41,497 bases of DNA from Ruminococcus sp. (GTDB lineage Bacteria > Bacillota > Clostridia > Oscillospirales > Ruminococcaceae). The stretch covers positions 1 through 41,497 of the forward strand of contig JAFWWU010000040.1 in the NCBI GenBank assembly GCA_017523285.1. The letters are read 5' to 3'. The translations under genes were made by a program, and so were the position numbers. Positions 17,518 through 25,804 of this stretch are shown in pieces. Under the pieces are notes generated by a model. The model was not told where the DNA came from and made no database searches. It saw only the letters and a program-made list of their open reading frames with translations. Position 1 is the stretch's first letter. Each line of letters opens with the position of its first letter.

Positions 17518-17542
17518 TGCCTTCTGCGTGAAACAGAAGGCA
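17518..17542 (-). terminator. Terminator of the Fic gene
   Basis: 9-bp perfect stem TGCCTTCTG / CAGAAGGCA with a 7-nt loop; on the - strand it is followed by TTATTTTTTATTT. Begins 6 nt after the stop at 17548. Confidence 0.85.
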
Positions 17543-17547
17543 AAAAA

Positions 17548-18153
17548 CTATAATTCACTAGATTTATAAGTGATATATCCCTCGTAGTAATAACTTGTGT
17601 CAATACCTTTCATATACATATCTCGATTATTGATTTCATTAGTAAGAGCATTTTTCAGAACATATTTGATTTCAATATCTCTTATAGGACTACGCTGCAT
17701 AGCAAGAAGATAATCATCTTTATCAACGCTGCTCCAGTCAATAACTTTCCGAAATTCTTTTTTCAGCATAAGGTCAAGCCAGATTCTGCCGCTTCTACCA
17801 TTGCCTTCACGGAAAGGATGAGCAACATTCATTTCAACATATTTTTCTATTATTTCATCAAATGTCGATTGCGGCATTTGCTCAATATGAAGAAGTGCTG
17901 CTTCAAGATACATCACAGGAGCAAATCTGAAATTGCTTTTAGCAATATTTACGTCACGGATTTTACCTGCAAAATCGTAGATATCTTCTAACAGGATACG
18001 ATGTATTTCTGATAAAGCTTTGAAAGTACCTGCTTGAAGTGTATCAAGATATCCGCTTTCAAAAAGCTCAACGGCTTTTTTCTTACTGATTCGTTCTTCT
18101 TCACGGGCAAGTTCAGCCGAATCTGTTATTCCAAGCTTGTTTTCAAGTGCCAT
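17548..18153 (-). CDS. Fic domain protein (putative AMP/NMP transferase)
   Basis: 201 aa. The full catalytic motif HPFREGNGRSGR is at residues 112-123, so adenylylation activity is expected. The N-terminus LGITDSAELAREEERISKKKAVELFE is typical of the common bacterial single-domain Fic group. No obvious inhibitory [S/T]xxxE[G/N] helix is visible in the protein itself, and no small FicA/VbhA-like antitoxin gene is adjacent: the upstream gene is a GNAT. AAAGGAG 7 nt before ATG. Could be a toxin-like or housekeeping Fic enzyme; target unknown. Confidence 0.9.
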   Translation of the reverse strand: MALENKLGITDSAELAREEERISKKKAVELFESGYLDTLQAGTFKALSEIHRILLEDIYDFAGKIRDVNIAKSNFRFAPVMYLEAALLHIEQMPQSTFDEIIEKYVEMNVAHPFREGNGRSGRIWLDLMLKKEFRKVIDWSSVDKDDYLLAMQRSPIRDIEIKYVLKNALTNEINNRDMYMKGIDTSYYYEGYITYKSSEL

Positions 18154-18233
18154 AGCATTGCTCCTTTCGTATAGTATGTTTAACCTTATTATATCACGAA
18201 TTCATTGTATAATCAAGGTACATAAAAACCATT

Positions 18234-18716
18234 TTATATAGAATTAAGCTCACAAACCATTATGTATTCTTCATCGTTTTCATCTATAATACTAAAACCG
18301 ACTTTCTTATACATTCTTACAGCATAATTTGCTTTTTGAACAGCAAGCGAGGTTCTTTCGTAACCTCTTTTTTTAAGCTCATCAAGCATTGTAATCATAA
18401 GTTGTGTACCGATTCCGAAATTGCGGTACTGCTTATATAACGATATAGCAAATGACGGAACACCATCAGCGATATGTCCGTAATCATGCATATCACGCAC
18501 CCATACTGCACCTACAACTTTATCGTCAGCTTCTGCTACAAAGCATATATCATCTTTTTCTTTTCCAAAGTCCTTGATATATACCTGTAAATCGGGCTGA
18601 TTGATAATAGTTTTCGGTGGAGGCTCTACTCCATCGGGAATAAAAATTGCCTCGTATATAAAATCTTCTAAAAGTTTGTATTCATCTTCACGGATTTTTC
18701 TTATATTATAAGTCAC
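18234..18716 (-). CDS. GNAT family N-acetyltransferase
   Basis: 160 aa. A TTG at 18731 would place the ribosome site GGAGG inside the gene, so the GTG at 18716, 8 nt after it, is chosen (product MTYNIRKIREDEY). Acetyl-CoA loop in YKQYRNFGIGTQLMITML; C-terminal AVQKANYAVRMYKKVGF is the classical GNAT end. Its length and PPPKTIINQPDLQVYI insert match a widespread clostridial subfamily with no known substrate. Confidence 0.87.
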   Translation of the reverse strand: MTYNIRKIREDEYKLLEDFIYEAIFIPDGVEPPPKTIINQPDLQVYIKDFGKEKDDICFVAEADDKVVGAVWVRDMHDYGHIADGVPSFAISLYKQYRNFGIGTQLMITMLDELKKRGYERTSLAVQKANYAVRMYKKVGFSIIDENDEEYIMVCELNSI

Positions 18717-18786
18717 TTTTTTAACCTCCAATTACTGTACTCTTAATTGGATAACAGTCCACACATGACGATGCCTCCTTTAAAGT

Positions 18787-19554
18787 TTATTTGCTGTTTA
18801 TAACATAACATTCAGCAATCTTGTCAAAACCAAGCTTTTCAGCTAATTTTGCGGATGCAAGATTCTGATAATGACATGCCCATACAGGTATTTTGTTTTC
18901 AGATAATATGTATTCAAGCATAGCTTTTGCAACAATTACCGCAAAACCTTTGTGCTGGTATTTTTCGGAAGTTTCGACTCCGATATCAATTTCATTATCG
19001 CTTATTGCAGATGTAAAAGCCCATGATGCAACATCATTGCCAGATACAATACAGAATCCCTTGCCTTTTGCAAGAAATTCGTTTTCATCATTCCAGGAGA
19101 AAAATGGTGTAATTCTTCCTTTGATTTTTGATAGCAGTTCTTTGTCAATAGCTTTTAGTGTGTAATTATGCGGCAAATCAGCAGTTTTAGTGAGTTCTAT
19201 GTTTTTATACTTGTAAAAGTATCTTAGCTGAATATCAATTTTTTCTTTCTTTTCAAAGAATGATTTTATATGTTCATCATCAGTAAACAGAATAAATCTG
19301 CGTGAATTTGTTTTTTCTTTATTGATAATAATATCATATACAGATTCAAGAAAATGCTGATTGTACTTACCATAAATATAAGCAAATCCACAATAATGCC
19401 AGAACAGCACATTTTTACAATCGCAGAGTGAGTCTACAAAAATATCTCCCTGTTGAAATTTATGAACAATGGAAAGAGGATAAATATTTCCGAATCTGAT
19501 ACTTTCAGCATAACAGATATAATCGGAATAATTCTTTAATTCGATTTTAATCAT
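18787..19554 (-). CDS. GNAT acetyltransferase of the ZmaR-like (GNAT_acetyltran) group
   Basis: 255 aa. Divergent N-terminal half followed by a C-terminal GNAT core: GKGFCIVSGNDVASWAF, IDIGVETSEKYQHKGFAVIVAKAM (acetyl-CoA site) and PVWACHYQNLASAKLAEKLGF. This bipartite length and the ETxExYQxKGxA segment fit the family that includes zwittermicin-resistance ZmaR, but most members have no known substrate. AAGGAT precedes ATG. Spaced 16 nt after the small protein at 19571 on the same strand. Confidence 0.78.
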   Translation of the reverse strand: MIKIELKNYSDYICYAESIRFGNIYPLSIVHKFQQGDIFVDSLCDCKNVLFWHYCGFAYIYGKYNQHFLESVYDIIINKEKTNSRRFILFTDDEHIKSFFEKKEKIDIQLRYFYKYKNIELTKTADLPHNYTLKAIDKELLSKIKGRITPFFSWNDENEFLAKGKGFCIVSGNDVASWAFTSAISDNEIDIGVETSEKYQHKGFAVIVAKAMLEYILSENKIPVWACHYQNLASAKLAEKLGFDKIAECYVINSK

Positions 19555-19570
19555 AGTATAATCCTTAAAG

Positions 19571-19942
19571 CTATTTTGTATCAGCTATTTCTTTTATATC
19601 ATAAATATATCTGAACTTAATAAGATTTTCCGAGTCTTTTTCCTGTCCCTCAAGTTCTTCTTTCAGAGAATTATTATCATCAATGATAAAATAAATACAT
19701 TTGCACCCATATTCAGCGGTTTTGGGCATAAAATAATCGGCTACCCATTTAGTATCTTCCTCTATGTTTTCAAATCCGTTTCTTGTGTCAGCAACATAAT
19801 CACATTTGAATTGTTTTATAATATTCAAAGCTATTTCAAGTGGCTTTCTGTAATCTTCATAACAGCAGAATTTTTTCCATTTTACAAACACAACATTATA
19901 AGTATCATTATAATTGACATCGCAGTATTCAGATAAATACAT
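19571..19942 (-). CDS. Conserved small protein, STAS-like fold suspected
   Basis: 123 aa. Strand-helix pattern with NVVFVKWKKFCCYEDYRKPLE, CDYVADTRNGFENIEEDTKWV and CKCIYFIIDDNN, which I recall only as a conserved clostridial hypothetical; the pattern is reminiscent of SpoIIAA/STAS-like domains. GGAGGGG 8 nt before ATG. Upstream partner, in one unit, of the GNAT gene at 18787. Function unknown. Confidence 0.6.
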   Translation of the reverse strand: MYLSEYCDVNYNDTYNVVFVKWKKFCCYEDYRKPLEIALNIIKQFKCDYVADTRNGFENIEEDTKWVADYFMPKTAEYGCKCIYFIIDDNNSLKEELEGQEKDSENLIKFRYIYDIKEIADTK

Positions 19943-20035
19943 TTTAATCCCCTCCGAAAATCCGATTTATTATGTATATTATAACATAATACTCACGATA
20001 AAACAATGTCCAATTTTAAATATAATGATATTATT

Positions 20036-20605
20036 TTAGTCATCAACTTGGTGACCTATTTTTTTCATGGTATCTTTACGGATTTCTTCCCTTAAAAGCG
20101 TGAGATATTCTGAAAATGCAACTTTATCATCTGCATAGGTTTTGTTAAGCTCATATTCTTTAGGAATCCATGTTGATAAGTCGGAGATATTATGCTGAAT
20201 GAGAGCTTCAAGGCTGTCAATTGCTTTGAAAATTTTAGCTTCGGTAGTTTCACGCTTTTCCATTTCTTCAAATAAACTTGTCATTTCATTTCGCTGAGTG
20301 TCGGGAAGGCTATTCAGCCATTGAGTAAGCATTGTTTTCTCTGTTATTTCGTTTTCTTTAGTTTTGTCAAAGGTTGGAATATCGCCTGTAAATGCTTCTC
20401 CTAAGTCATGAATAATGCACATTTTAATAACCTTATTCATATCTGCGTCAGGAAATTCGTCCTTAATAAGAAATACCATAAGCGTCATCATCCAGCTATG
20501 TTCTGCAACACTCTCATGTCTGCCATTTTTAGTGTAGCAGTGTCGTGTGGCATCTTTTAATCTTTCAGCGACACTGAGTATTTCAAGTAATTCTCTTGCT
20601 TTCAT
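20036..20605 (-). CDS. HD-domain phosphohydrolase (YfbR/HDDC2-like 5'-nucleotidase)
   Basis: 189 aa. Metal-binding HD pattern: RHESVAEHSW (His30/His36), HDLGEAFTGD (His66-Asp67) and a distal Asp130 in AIDSLEALIQ. Length and the AEHSW/HDLGEAFTGDIP motifs match the YfbR/HDDC2 group that dephosphorylates deoxynucleoside 5'-monophosphates. AGGAGG 6 nt before ATG. Monocistronic as far as can be seen. Confidence 0.85.
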   Translation of the reverse strand: MKARELLEILSVAERLKDATRHCYTKNGRHESVAEHSWMMTLMVFLIKDEFPDADMNKVIKMCIIHDLGEAFTGDIPTFDKTKENEITEKTMLTQWLNSLPDTQRNEMTSLFEEMEKRETTEAKIFKAIDSLEALIQHNISDLSTWIPKEYELNKTYADDKVAFSEYLTLLREEIRKDTMKKIGHQVDD

Positions 20606-20660
20606 AGATTCCTCCTAAACTAATATATTATTACAATATATTATTCTATAATTTTTACAG

Positions 20661-21794
20661 CTACTTGATATTCTCCCACCATTTTTCTTTATATTGTTCA
20701 GGTGTATCTATATTCATAGTTTCGCCAAGCATTGGGGTAACTACATCAATTTCAAGCTCTTCTGCATACTTTGAGAAACGTACAGGCGGATCATCCCATG
20801 CATGAGTAGAGAGCGAATATGCTCCCCAGTGAACAGGCATTGTAAGCTTTGCGCCGAGAGTAGCACAAACATTTACTGATTCTTCAGGGAACATATGACT
20901 TGTATGCCATCTCATATCATACTGAGCACAGTCAATCATTACAAAATCAAAATCACCATAGCGATTGTGAATATCTTTAAAATGGCCGCCAAATCCGCTG
21001 TCGCCGCTTTCAAAAATCTGATGATATTCGTCTTTTAAAATCCATGATGCAAAAAGTGTGTTGCCCGAATCAAGAGCATATCTTCCTGAATAATGTCTGG
21101 CTGGAGCACAAGCAATTGTGAGACCATTTATGTCAATTTCCTCCCACCATGCCATGTTGCGGATTTTATCGCTTTTCACATTCCAGCGTTCAAGATGATT
21201 TTCCACACCGAGAGGTACAATAAAGCAGTCGGTCTTTGAGTCAAGCGCTTTTATTGTTTTCATATCAAGATGATCGTAGTGGTCATGCGAAAGAAGAATT
21301 ATATCAATATGAGGAAGTTCTTCAGGTTTTATGAATGGCTCACTGAAACGCTCAGGACCCGCAAAGGAAACTGGTGAGGCTCTGTCAGAGAATAAAGGGT
21401 CAATAAGTATATTCATACCATGCATCTGAATGAATAATGTAGAGTGTCCGAGCCATGTAACATAAACTTCATCTGAAGCAGGATTTTCAGCAAACTCAGG
21501 TGTTTTATATGGCAGAGTTTCTGCTGGCTTAGTCCCTTTTTGAGATATGCGGATATCTTCCGAAAGACCGTCTATTGAATATTTATCAGGATATGTAAAT
21601 TTCCCGTCAATGTAGTTATCTGCTCTTGTCTTGTAATCAGCCTTATCATTTTTATCAGGTGAACCACCGAAAACAGGATTAAGTTTTATAAAAAGAAAAG
21701 CTGCAAGAATTAAAATCAGAATTACAATCAGAATTATCATTATAACCTTAAATCCTTTGCTTTTTGATATAGTATTTTTTACGTTTTTCATCAT
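20661..21794 (-). CDS. Membrane-anchored MBL-fold hydrolase (NAPE-PLD-like)
   Basis: 377 aa from the ATG at 21794, 7 nt after AAGGA. N-terminal anchor helix at ~16-37 (VIMIILIVILILILAAFLF) puts the enzyme outside the membrane. The zinc motif HDHYDH is at 170-175, with further ligands His234 in ARHYSGR, Asp265 in ESGDSGF and His322 in PVHWGAY. VTWLGHSTLFIQM and ILIDPLFSDRASP are typical of the N-acyl-phosphatidylethanolamine phospholipase D-like branch. Probably acts on a lipid or envelope phosphodiester; substrate not shown. Confidence 0.85.
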   Translation of the reverse strand: MMKNVKNTISKSKGFKVIMIILIVILILILAAFLFIKLNPVFGGSPDKNDKADYKTRADNYIDGKFTYPDKYSIDGLSEDIRISQKGTKPAETLPYKTPEFAENPASDEVYVTWLGHSTLFIQMHGMNILIDPLFSDRASPVSFAGPERFSEPFIKPEELPHIDIILLSHDHYDHLDMKTIKALDSKTDCFIVPLGVENHLERWNVKSDKIRNMAWWEEIDINGLTIACAPARHYSGRYALDSGNTLFASWILKDEYHQIFESGDSGFGGHFKDIHNRYGDFDFVMIDCAQYDMRWHTSHMFPEESVNVCATLGAKLTMPVHWGAYSLSTHAWDDPPVRFSKYAEELEIDVVTPMLGETMNIDTPEQYKEKWWENIK

Positions 21795-21986
21795 TTCACA
21801 TTCCTTAGTCTGACGTTGTAACAAATATCGATTATTTTTTATTTATTATATCATATCTTGTTTTTCAAATCAATAATAAATGGATATAATGACGGGTTTC
21901 TATTTGATGATAAATATAAGGAGTATTTGCGTTTGTATAATTTGTTAAGAGTATGTTGAACGTAAATGAAATTTAAGAAGAAAATC

Positions 21987-22015
21987 TTGATTATAAAAAA
22001 CAATCGTGTTATAAT
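21987..22015 (+). promoter_or_regulatory. Promoter of the truncated DUF3795 gene
   Basis: TTGATT (21987-21992), 17 nt, TATAAT (22010-22015), TG two bases before the -10. It lies inside a longer open frame beginning at 21966, showing that this upstream start is not real. Confidence 0.75.
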
Positions 22016-22064
22016 TGATATAATTCAAAGACAGTTTTTTAATATCATATTCGGAGAAAACAAA

Positions 22065-22166
22065 ATGAACAATAAAAGAATAACGCTTTGCGGTGATGAC
22101 TGCAATAAATGTCCAAGATTTCTTGCTAAAACCGATGACGAATTATCATTAGTTGCTGAGTTATGA
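22065..22166 (+). pseudogene. Truncated DUF3795-type cysteine-rich protein
   Basis: 33 codons: MNNKRITLCGDDCNKCPRF... SLVAEL, then TGA. The ITxCGDDCxxCPR start followed by a helix ending LVAEL is the N-terminus of DUF3795 proteins, which normally continue with LW and about 100-170 more residues. The stop falls where the Trp codon would be, but the following bases in this frame do not restore the family, so it is a true truncation, not one base change. GGAG 8 nt before ATG and a good promoter remain. Confidence 0.6.
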
Positions 22167-22271
22167 ATACATGAAGAGGCTACGTCATTTCATTGATGCA
22201 CGTGTTTATGTGTGATTCAGCGAGATAAGGATTCAAAATTGTAAGCACTTGCAAAGGTAAGGTGAATAACA

Positions 22272-22835
22272 ATGCATATTAGGTTAATTGATTTTTATTG
22301 GATGCCGTTGATTGTAATTGCTATTGTGATATTTTTAATTAATAAAAGAACAAGAAAAGTTACACTAAAAATATTATTAGGTATTGCAATAATGCTCTTT
22401 GTTATGTTTATCATATTCCTTCTTGGTATGTGTTTTTTCAAGGATAACATTGTGATATTTTTTGTATTTTCGTTTTTTACATCGATAATTGCATTTATGT
22501 TTGGATATTCTATGAAATTTCTTGTTAACACGATATCTCTTCAAAGATTCGGTTGCCGTACTATAGGCGAAATTATTTATGTTGGCGTTGGAAGAGGAAG
22601 TCACTATAAAATCAAGTATCATGTAAATAATGAAGAATATTTATGTATCGGCGAGAGATTGAATAATAAATGGAAAGTTGGCGACAGTGTAACGGTCATC
22701 TACTCACAACAAAAACCAAATAAATCTTGTCTTGAAAAGGATGACTTAAAAGCTGCAATTGCTCTGACCATTTTTTCGTTAATTTTATTGATAGGTGCAC
22801 TTGTTGTAGAATATTATGCGTTAATGGCTGTATAA
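22272..22835 (+). CDS. DUF3592-like membrane protein
   Basis: 187 aa. Hydrophobic helices at about 11-26, 33-54, 58-80 and 162-182. Between the last two lies a beta-rich soluble segment (GCRTIGEIIYVGVGRGSHYKIKYHVNNEEY... VGDSVTVIYSQQKPNKS) typical of DUF3592-like small-strand domains with the closing VxVxYxPxxP motif. AAGGTGA 7 nt before ATG. Function unknown. Downstream of the DUF3795 relic in a patchy region. Confidence 0.6.
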   Translation: MHIRLIDFYWMPLIVIAIVIFLINKRTRKVTLKILLGIAIMLFVMFIIFLLGMCFFKDNIVIFFVFSFFTSIIAFMFGYSMKFLVNTISLQRFGCRTIGEIIYVGVGRGSHYKIKYHVNNEEYLCIGERLNNKWKVGDSVTVIYSQQKPNKSCLEKDDLKAAIALTIFSLILLIGALVVEYYALMAV

Positions 22836-23194
22836 TGTCATCAAATCCCATAGCCTCTAATGGTGCATTAAATTTCTATTTCTTATAAGTTGTTATCAAA
22901 ATTATGTAGAATATCGTAATAAGCAGATGCCCTAAAACCATACACTAACCGTAAGCACACTCTCTGGGCTTTCAGAGATTTTCTGTCAGCCAAATAAAGA
23001 TTCACCAGTGTGAATAAGATATTTATACCGTAGAAACAAGGGAAAAAGCGAGAGGAATCCCGTATCGACGATGCATTGTCCGGTATGGGGATAGGTTGTT
23101 TTTGCACCATATAAATTAATTTTTAAAAATCATGTAATGATAAAATAAATCATTTAAAAATAAAGATGAATTGCGTTTTTTATACAAATTGTTA
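22836..23194. other. Gene-poor interval with a possible relic
   Basis: No supported gene. A stop-free stretch on the - strand (23110-22883, MVQKQPIPIPD... DILHNFDNNL) is unusually Arg/Leu/Tyr-rich and lacks a ribosome site. Local hairpins (TCTCTG/CAGAGA near 22970, ATCCC/GGGAT around 23057-23096) suggest either non-coding RNA or a decayed insertion. I cannot identify it. Confidence 0.25.
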
Positions 23195-23223
23195 TTGAAG
23201 AAATTAAAAAAGCGTGCTATACT
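23195..23223 (+). promoter_or_regulatory. RhuM promoter
   Basis: TTGAAG (23195-23200), 17 nt, TATACT (23218-23223) with TGC extended -10. Leader ~36 nt with AAAGGAG before ATG at 23266. Confidence 0.72.
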
Positions 23224-23265
23224 TATAATGTATAGCTAGAACACCAGCTCTAAAAGGAGTTTAAT

Positions 23266-24342
23266 ATGGCAAAATCAAAAAAAGATGTAATTACAATCCG
23301 TTCAAGTGCTGCTGAATATCTTACATACATCGCTTCTGTCGGTGATACAGAAAATAGTGTTGAGATGCGCTATGAAAATGAAAATATATGGCTCACTCAA
23401 AAGATGATGGCGTGTCTATATGATATCAGCGTTGCTGCTATAAATCAGCATATAAAGAGAATCTATGCAGATGATGAGCTTTCTCCCGATTCAACTATTA
23501 AGAAATACTTAATAGTTCAGCAGGAAGGTGCGAGACAGGTTTCAAGAATGGTAGACCATTATAATCTGCAAATGATTATTGCTGTCGGATTTAAAGTTAA
23601 TAACGAACGTGCTGTACAGTTTCGCAAATGGTCAAATAAAATTGTCAAGGATTATACAATTCAGGGTTGGGTAATGGACGATGAACGCTTAAAAAACAGC
23701 GGCACTATTCTAACTAAAGAATACTTTGAAAAGCAGTTAGAGAAAATCCGTGAAATACGTTTATCCGAAAGAAAATTCTATCAAAAAATAACGGATATTT
23801 ATGCAACAGCTCTTGATTATGATCCTTCCGCAAAAGCAACAAAGCGTTTTTTTGCGGCAGTACAAAACAAGTTGCATTACAGCATTCACGGAAATACTGC
23901 TGCCGAAGTTATCTATAACCGTGCCGATGCAAGTAAAGAATATATGGGTCTTACAAACTGGGATGGTGCACCCAAAGGCAAAATTCACAAATACGATGTA
24001 ACGGTAGCAAAGAATTATCTCACAGAAAAAGAAATGTTTCAGCTTGAAAGAATTGTATCTGCATATCTTGATATGGCCGAGGTGCAGGCTGAACGGCATA
24101 TACCGATGACTATGGCAGACTGGGAAAAAAAGCTCAATGGTTTTCTTACAATTTGGGACAGAGAAGTATTACAGGACGCAGGCAAAGTATCTGCTGAACT
24201 TGCGAAAATGCATGCTCTCAGTGAATTTGAAAAATATCGTGTTATTCAGGATAATGTCTATATTTCAGATTATGACAGGTATATGCTTGAACTTGAAGAG
24301 CAAATTGATAATTCTGAAATTGATATAAAAGGCGAAATCTGA
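23266..24342 (+). CDS. RhuM family protein
   Basis: 358 aa, standard family length. MRYENENIWLTQKMMACLYDIS is the N-terminal Bro-N/KilA-like start, followed by INQHIKRIYADDEL, the family signature VDHYNLQMIIAVGFKVNNERAVQFRKWSN, and the C-terminal block DYDPSAKATKRFFAAVQNKLHYSIHG-type region with AAEVIYNRADASK. RhuM proteins are widespread on mobile and defence-associated DNA, some near restriction systems; their biochemical function is not settled. No restriction genes are visible here. A 4-codon ORF with its own ribosome site follows, suggesting a lost downstream partner. Confidence 0.92.
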   Translation: MAKSKKDVITIRSSAAEYLTYIASVGDTENSVEMRYENENIWLTQKMMACLYDISVAAINQHIKRIYADDELSPDSTIKKYLIVQQEGARQVSRMVDHYNLQMIIAVGFKVNNERAVQFRKWSNKIVKDYTIQGWVMDDERLKNSGTILTKEYFEKQLEKIREIRLSERKFYQKITDIYATALDYDPSAKATKRFFAAVQNKLHYSIHGNTAAEVIYNRADASKEYMGLTNWDGAPKGKIHKYDVTVAKNYLTEKEMFQLERIVSAYLDMAEVQAERHIPMTMADWEKKLNGFLTIWDREVLQDAGKVSAELAKMHALSEFEKYRVIQDNVYISDYDRYMLELEEQIDNSEIDIKGEI

Positions 24343-24356
24343 TATAAGGAGAAATT

Positions 24357-24371
24357 ATGGGACTTTCTTGA
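24357..24371 (+). pseudogene. Four-codon relic after RhuM
   Basis: AAGGAG at 24346-24351 is well spaced before ATG GGA CTT TCT TGA. The following ~130 bases contain stops in all + frames. It appears to be the head of a lost gene that once followed RhuM, or a very short leader peptide. Confidence 0.3.
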
Positions 24372-24529
24372 ATGTACAAGTAATGATTCACTGTTGAGGT
24401 AACATGATTATTTCGCACAAAAGCGTATTAAGCATTATACAAAAACGGGCGCAAATTCATATAAAATGGTAGTAATTCTTATGATAACCTTTTTTCTTAA
24501 CAATTGATAATCTTGTACTTATATGTAGA

Positions 24530-24644
24530 TAAGACCTACTGATCTAACAATCGGTCTCATCATAGATTTTTCTATTGCACACTATTTTACATTCACATAG
24601 ATTTTAGGTCTTACTCCTGAGAAAAATCTCAGGGCTGATTTTTT
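24530..24644 (+). ncRNA. Candidate structured RNA ending in a terminator
   Basis: TAAGACCTA (24530-24538) pairs perfectly with TAGGTCTTA (24605-24613). Inside are a hairpin ACTGAT/ATCGGT (with one G-U) and a hairpin ATAGA-TTTT-TCTAT. A 7-bp terminator-like stem CCTGAGA-AAAA-TCTCAGG (24616-24633) with six Ts at 24639-24644 follows at once. The interval is non-coding and lies between RhuM (+) and Hsp20 (-). It could be a small RNA or just the 3' end of the RhuM transcript; TTGATA at 24504 offers only a weak promoter. I do not recognise a known RNA family. Confidence 0.4.
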
Positions 24645-24681
24645 ATATCTATACTGTAATTATTTTATAGCCGAAAAGGAT

Positions 24682-25101
24682 TTACTTAATCTCAATTCTC
24701 TTTACTTCGGGCTGTTGAATTTGCTTTTTAGGCAGTGTAAGAGAAAGAATGCCATTTGTATATTCAGCTGTAATTGAATTTTCATCAATTCCCGAAATAT
24801 TGAAGCTTCTGCAATAAGAACCATAAATTCGTTCTCTGCGGATATACTCGTCATTGCTGTTTTTTTCGTTATTTTCATTTTTACGGATAGCACATAAAGT
24901 CAAATTGCCATTATTTATGTCAATTTTAATATCTTCCTTATTAAAGCCAGGCATTTCACATTCAAGCACAAATTTATCACCCAGATCCTTTATATCAGTT
25001 CTGCAATGAGTGACATTCCCGAAACTTTTGAAAAAATCATTTTCAAATTCTCGTAATGAGTTCCATAAGTCGTTTCTTTCAAATGATGTAATTCCAAACA
25101 T
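24682..25101 (-). CDS. Small heat-shock protein, Hsp20/alpha-crystallin family
   Basis: 139 aa from the ATG at 25101 (MFGITSFERND), behind AAGGAGGAG; the longer frame upstream is not used. Alpha-crystallin domain: DIKDLGDKFVLECEMPGFNKEDIKIDINNGNLTL, a charged loop, then YGSYCRSFNI and AEYTNGILSLTLPK with the C-terminal strand and basic IEIK tail. ATP-independent holdase chaperone in the cytoplasm. No CIRCE element is seen near it. Downstream of the SOD-like gene on the same strand, hinting at a stress pair. Confidence 0.93.
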   Translation of the reverse strand: MFGITSFERNDLWNSLREFENDFFKSFGNVTHCRTDIKDLGDKFVLECEMPGFNKEDIKIDINNGNLTLCAIRKNENNEKNSNDEYIRRERIYGSYCRSFNISGIDENSITAEYTNGILSLTLPKKQIQQPEVKRIEIK

Positions 25102-25186
25102 AATAAATTCTCCTCCTTGTTTGTTTGATATCATTAGTTTTTCCATATTGTTTTAGATAATACATGCGTTTTGTATATATACTAAT

Positions 25187-25690
25187 CTATTTGCATAAGT
25201 TTCGACACGCTTTAATAACTCCACATGCAAGTTTTTTACCCGCATTTCCTGCTGGCTGTGTAGTAAAATCATCAGGATTTCCATGTATTATTACAGTTTT
25301 TCCGATTACATCAGATAGAGAAAAACGATCTGTCAGGAATGCAGAGAATACATGCCCCTGATTACCAAATAGCGGAGGCATATCTCCTGCATGAAATGGA
25401 TGAATACAGTTGTTAGGATTATAATGTGACATAGCATGTGAAAATGGATCTTGCATATCACCTTCACATTTATTCCCGTCATGAATATGATATCCATATA
25501 TACGATGTTTGCAACTGTCAGGATAATATGGCAGACCTTTTATATCTGTTGAAATCAATACACCGTTTCGTGTCTGATATAATCGCATAAATCCACGAAT
25601 ATCAGGATAATCTGTACTGCCTTTTATTTCTGCCGACGCATGTGGCGGAGTCATCAGAATTGCTCCGTAATTAAAAGAATTTCTGTTCAT
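25187..25690 (-). CDS. Cu/Zn superoxide dismutase family protein, cytoplasmic form
   Basis: 167 aa. Family metal sites are visible: His68 and His70 in YGYHIHDG, His89 in SHYNP, His97/His100 and Asp103 in CIHPFHAGDMPPLF, and His136 in VIIHGNPDDFTTQPAGNAGKKLACGVI. The GNxGxxxxCGVI end is typical. There is no signal peptide, unlike most bacterial SodC, and the catalytic Arg position is replaced (AGNAGKKLACG), a feature of a clostridial subgroup whose activity is uncertain. Whether it dismutates superoxide or only binds metal is open. Precedes hsp20 on the - strand. Confidence 0.82.
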   Translation of the reverse strand: MNRNSFNYGAILMTPPHASAEIKGSTDYPDIRGFMRLYQTRNGVLISTDIKGLPYYPDSCKHRIYGYHIHDGNKCEGDMQDPFSHAMSHYNPNNCIHPFHAGDMPPLFGNQGHVFSAFLTDRFSLSDVIGKTVIIHGNPDDFTTQPAGNAGKKLACGVIKACRNLCK

Positions 25691-25772
25691 GCTTTCACCT
25701 CATATTCATACTATGAAGCTACAAACAATTCTGTGAAAATATTGTTTTTTAAATGTACTCTATATAAAAATA

Positions 25773-25795
25773 CTGCCTGACGATATATCAGACAG
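25773..25795 (-). terminator. Terminator of the small protein gene
   Basis: 8-bp stem (CTGTCTGA with TCAGGCAG, one G-U) and a following TATTTTTATA on the - strand, 10 nt after the stop at 25805. Confidence 0.75.
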
Positions 25796-25804
25796 CATTA
25801 ATTC

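Noticed and set aside
21966-22166. 66-aa protein starting at 21966
   Set aside because: The promoter lies inside it, and the ribosome site and family start fit the ATG at 22065.
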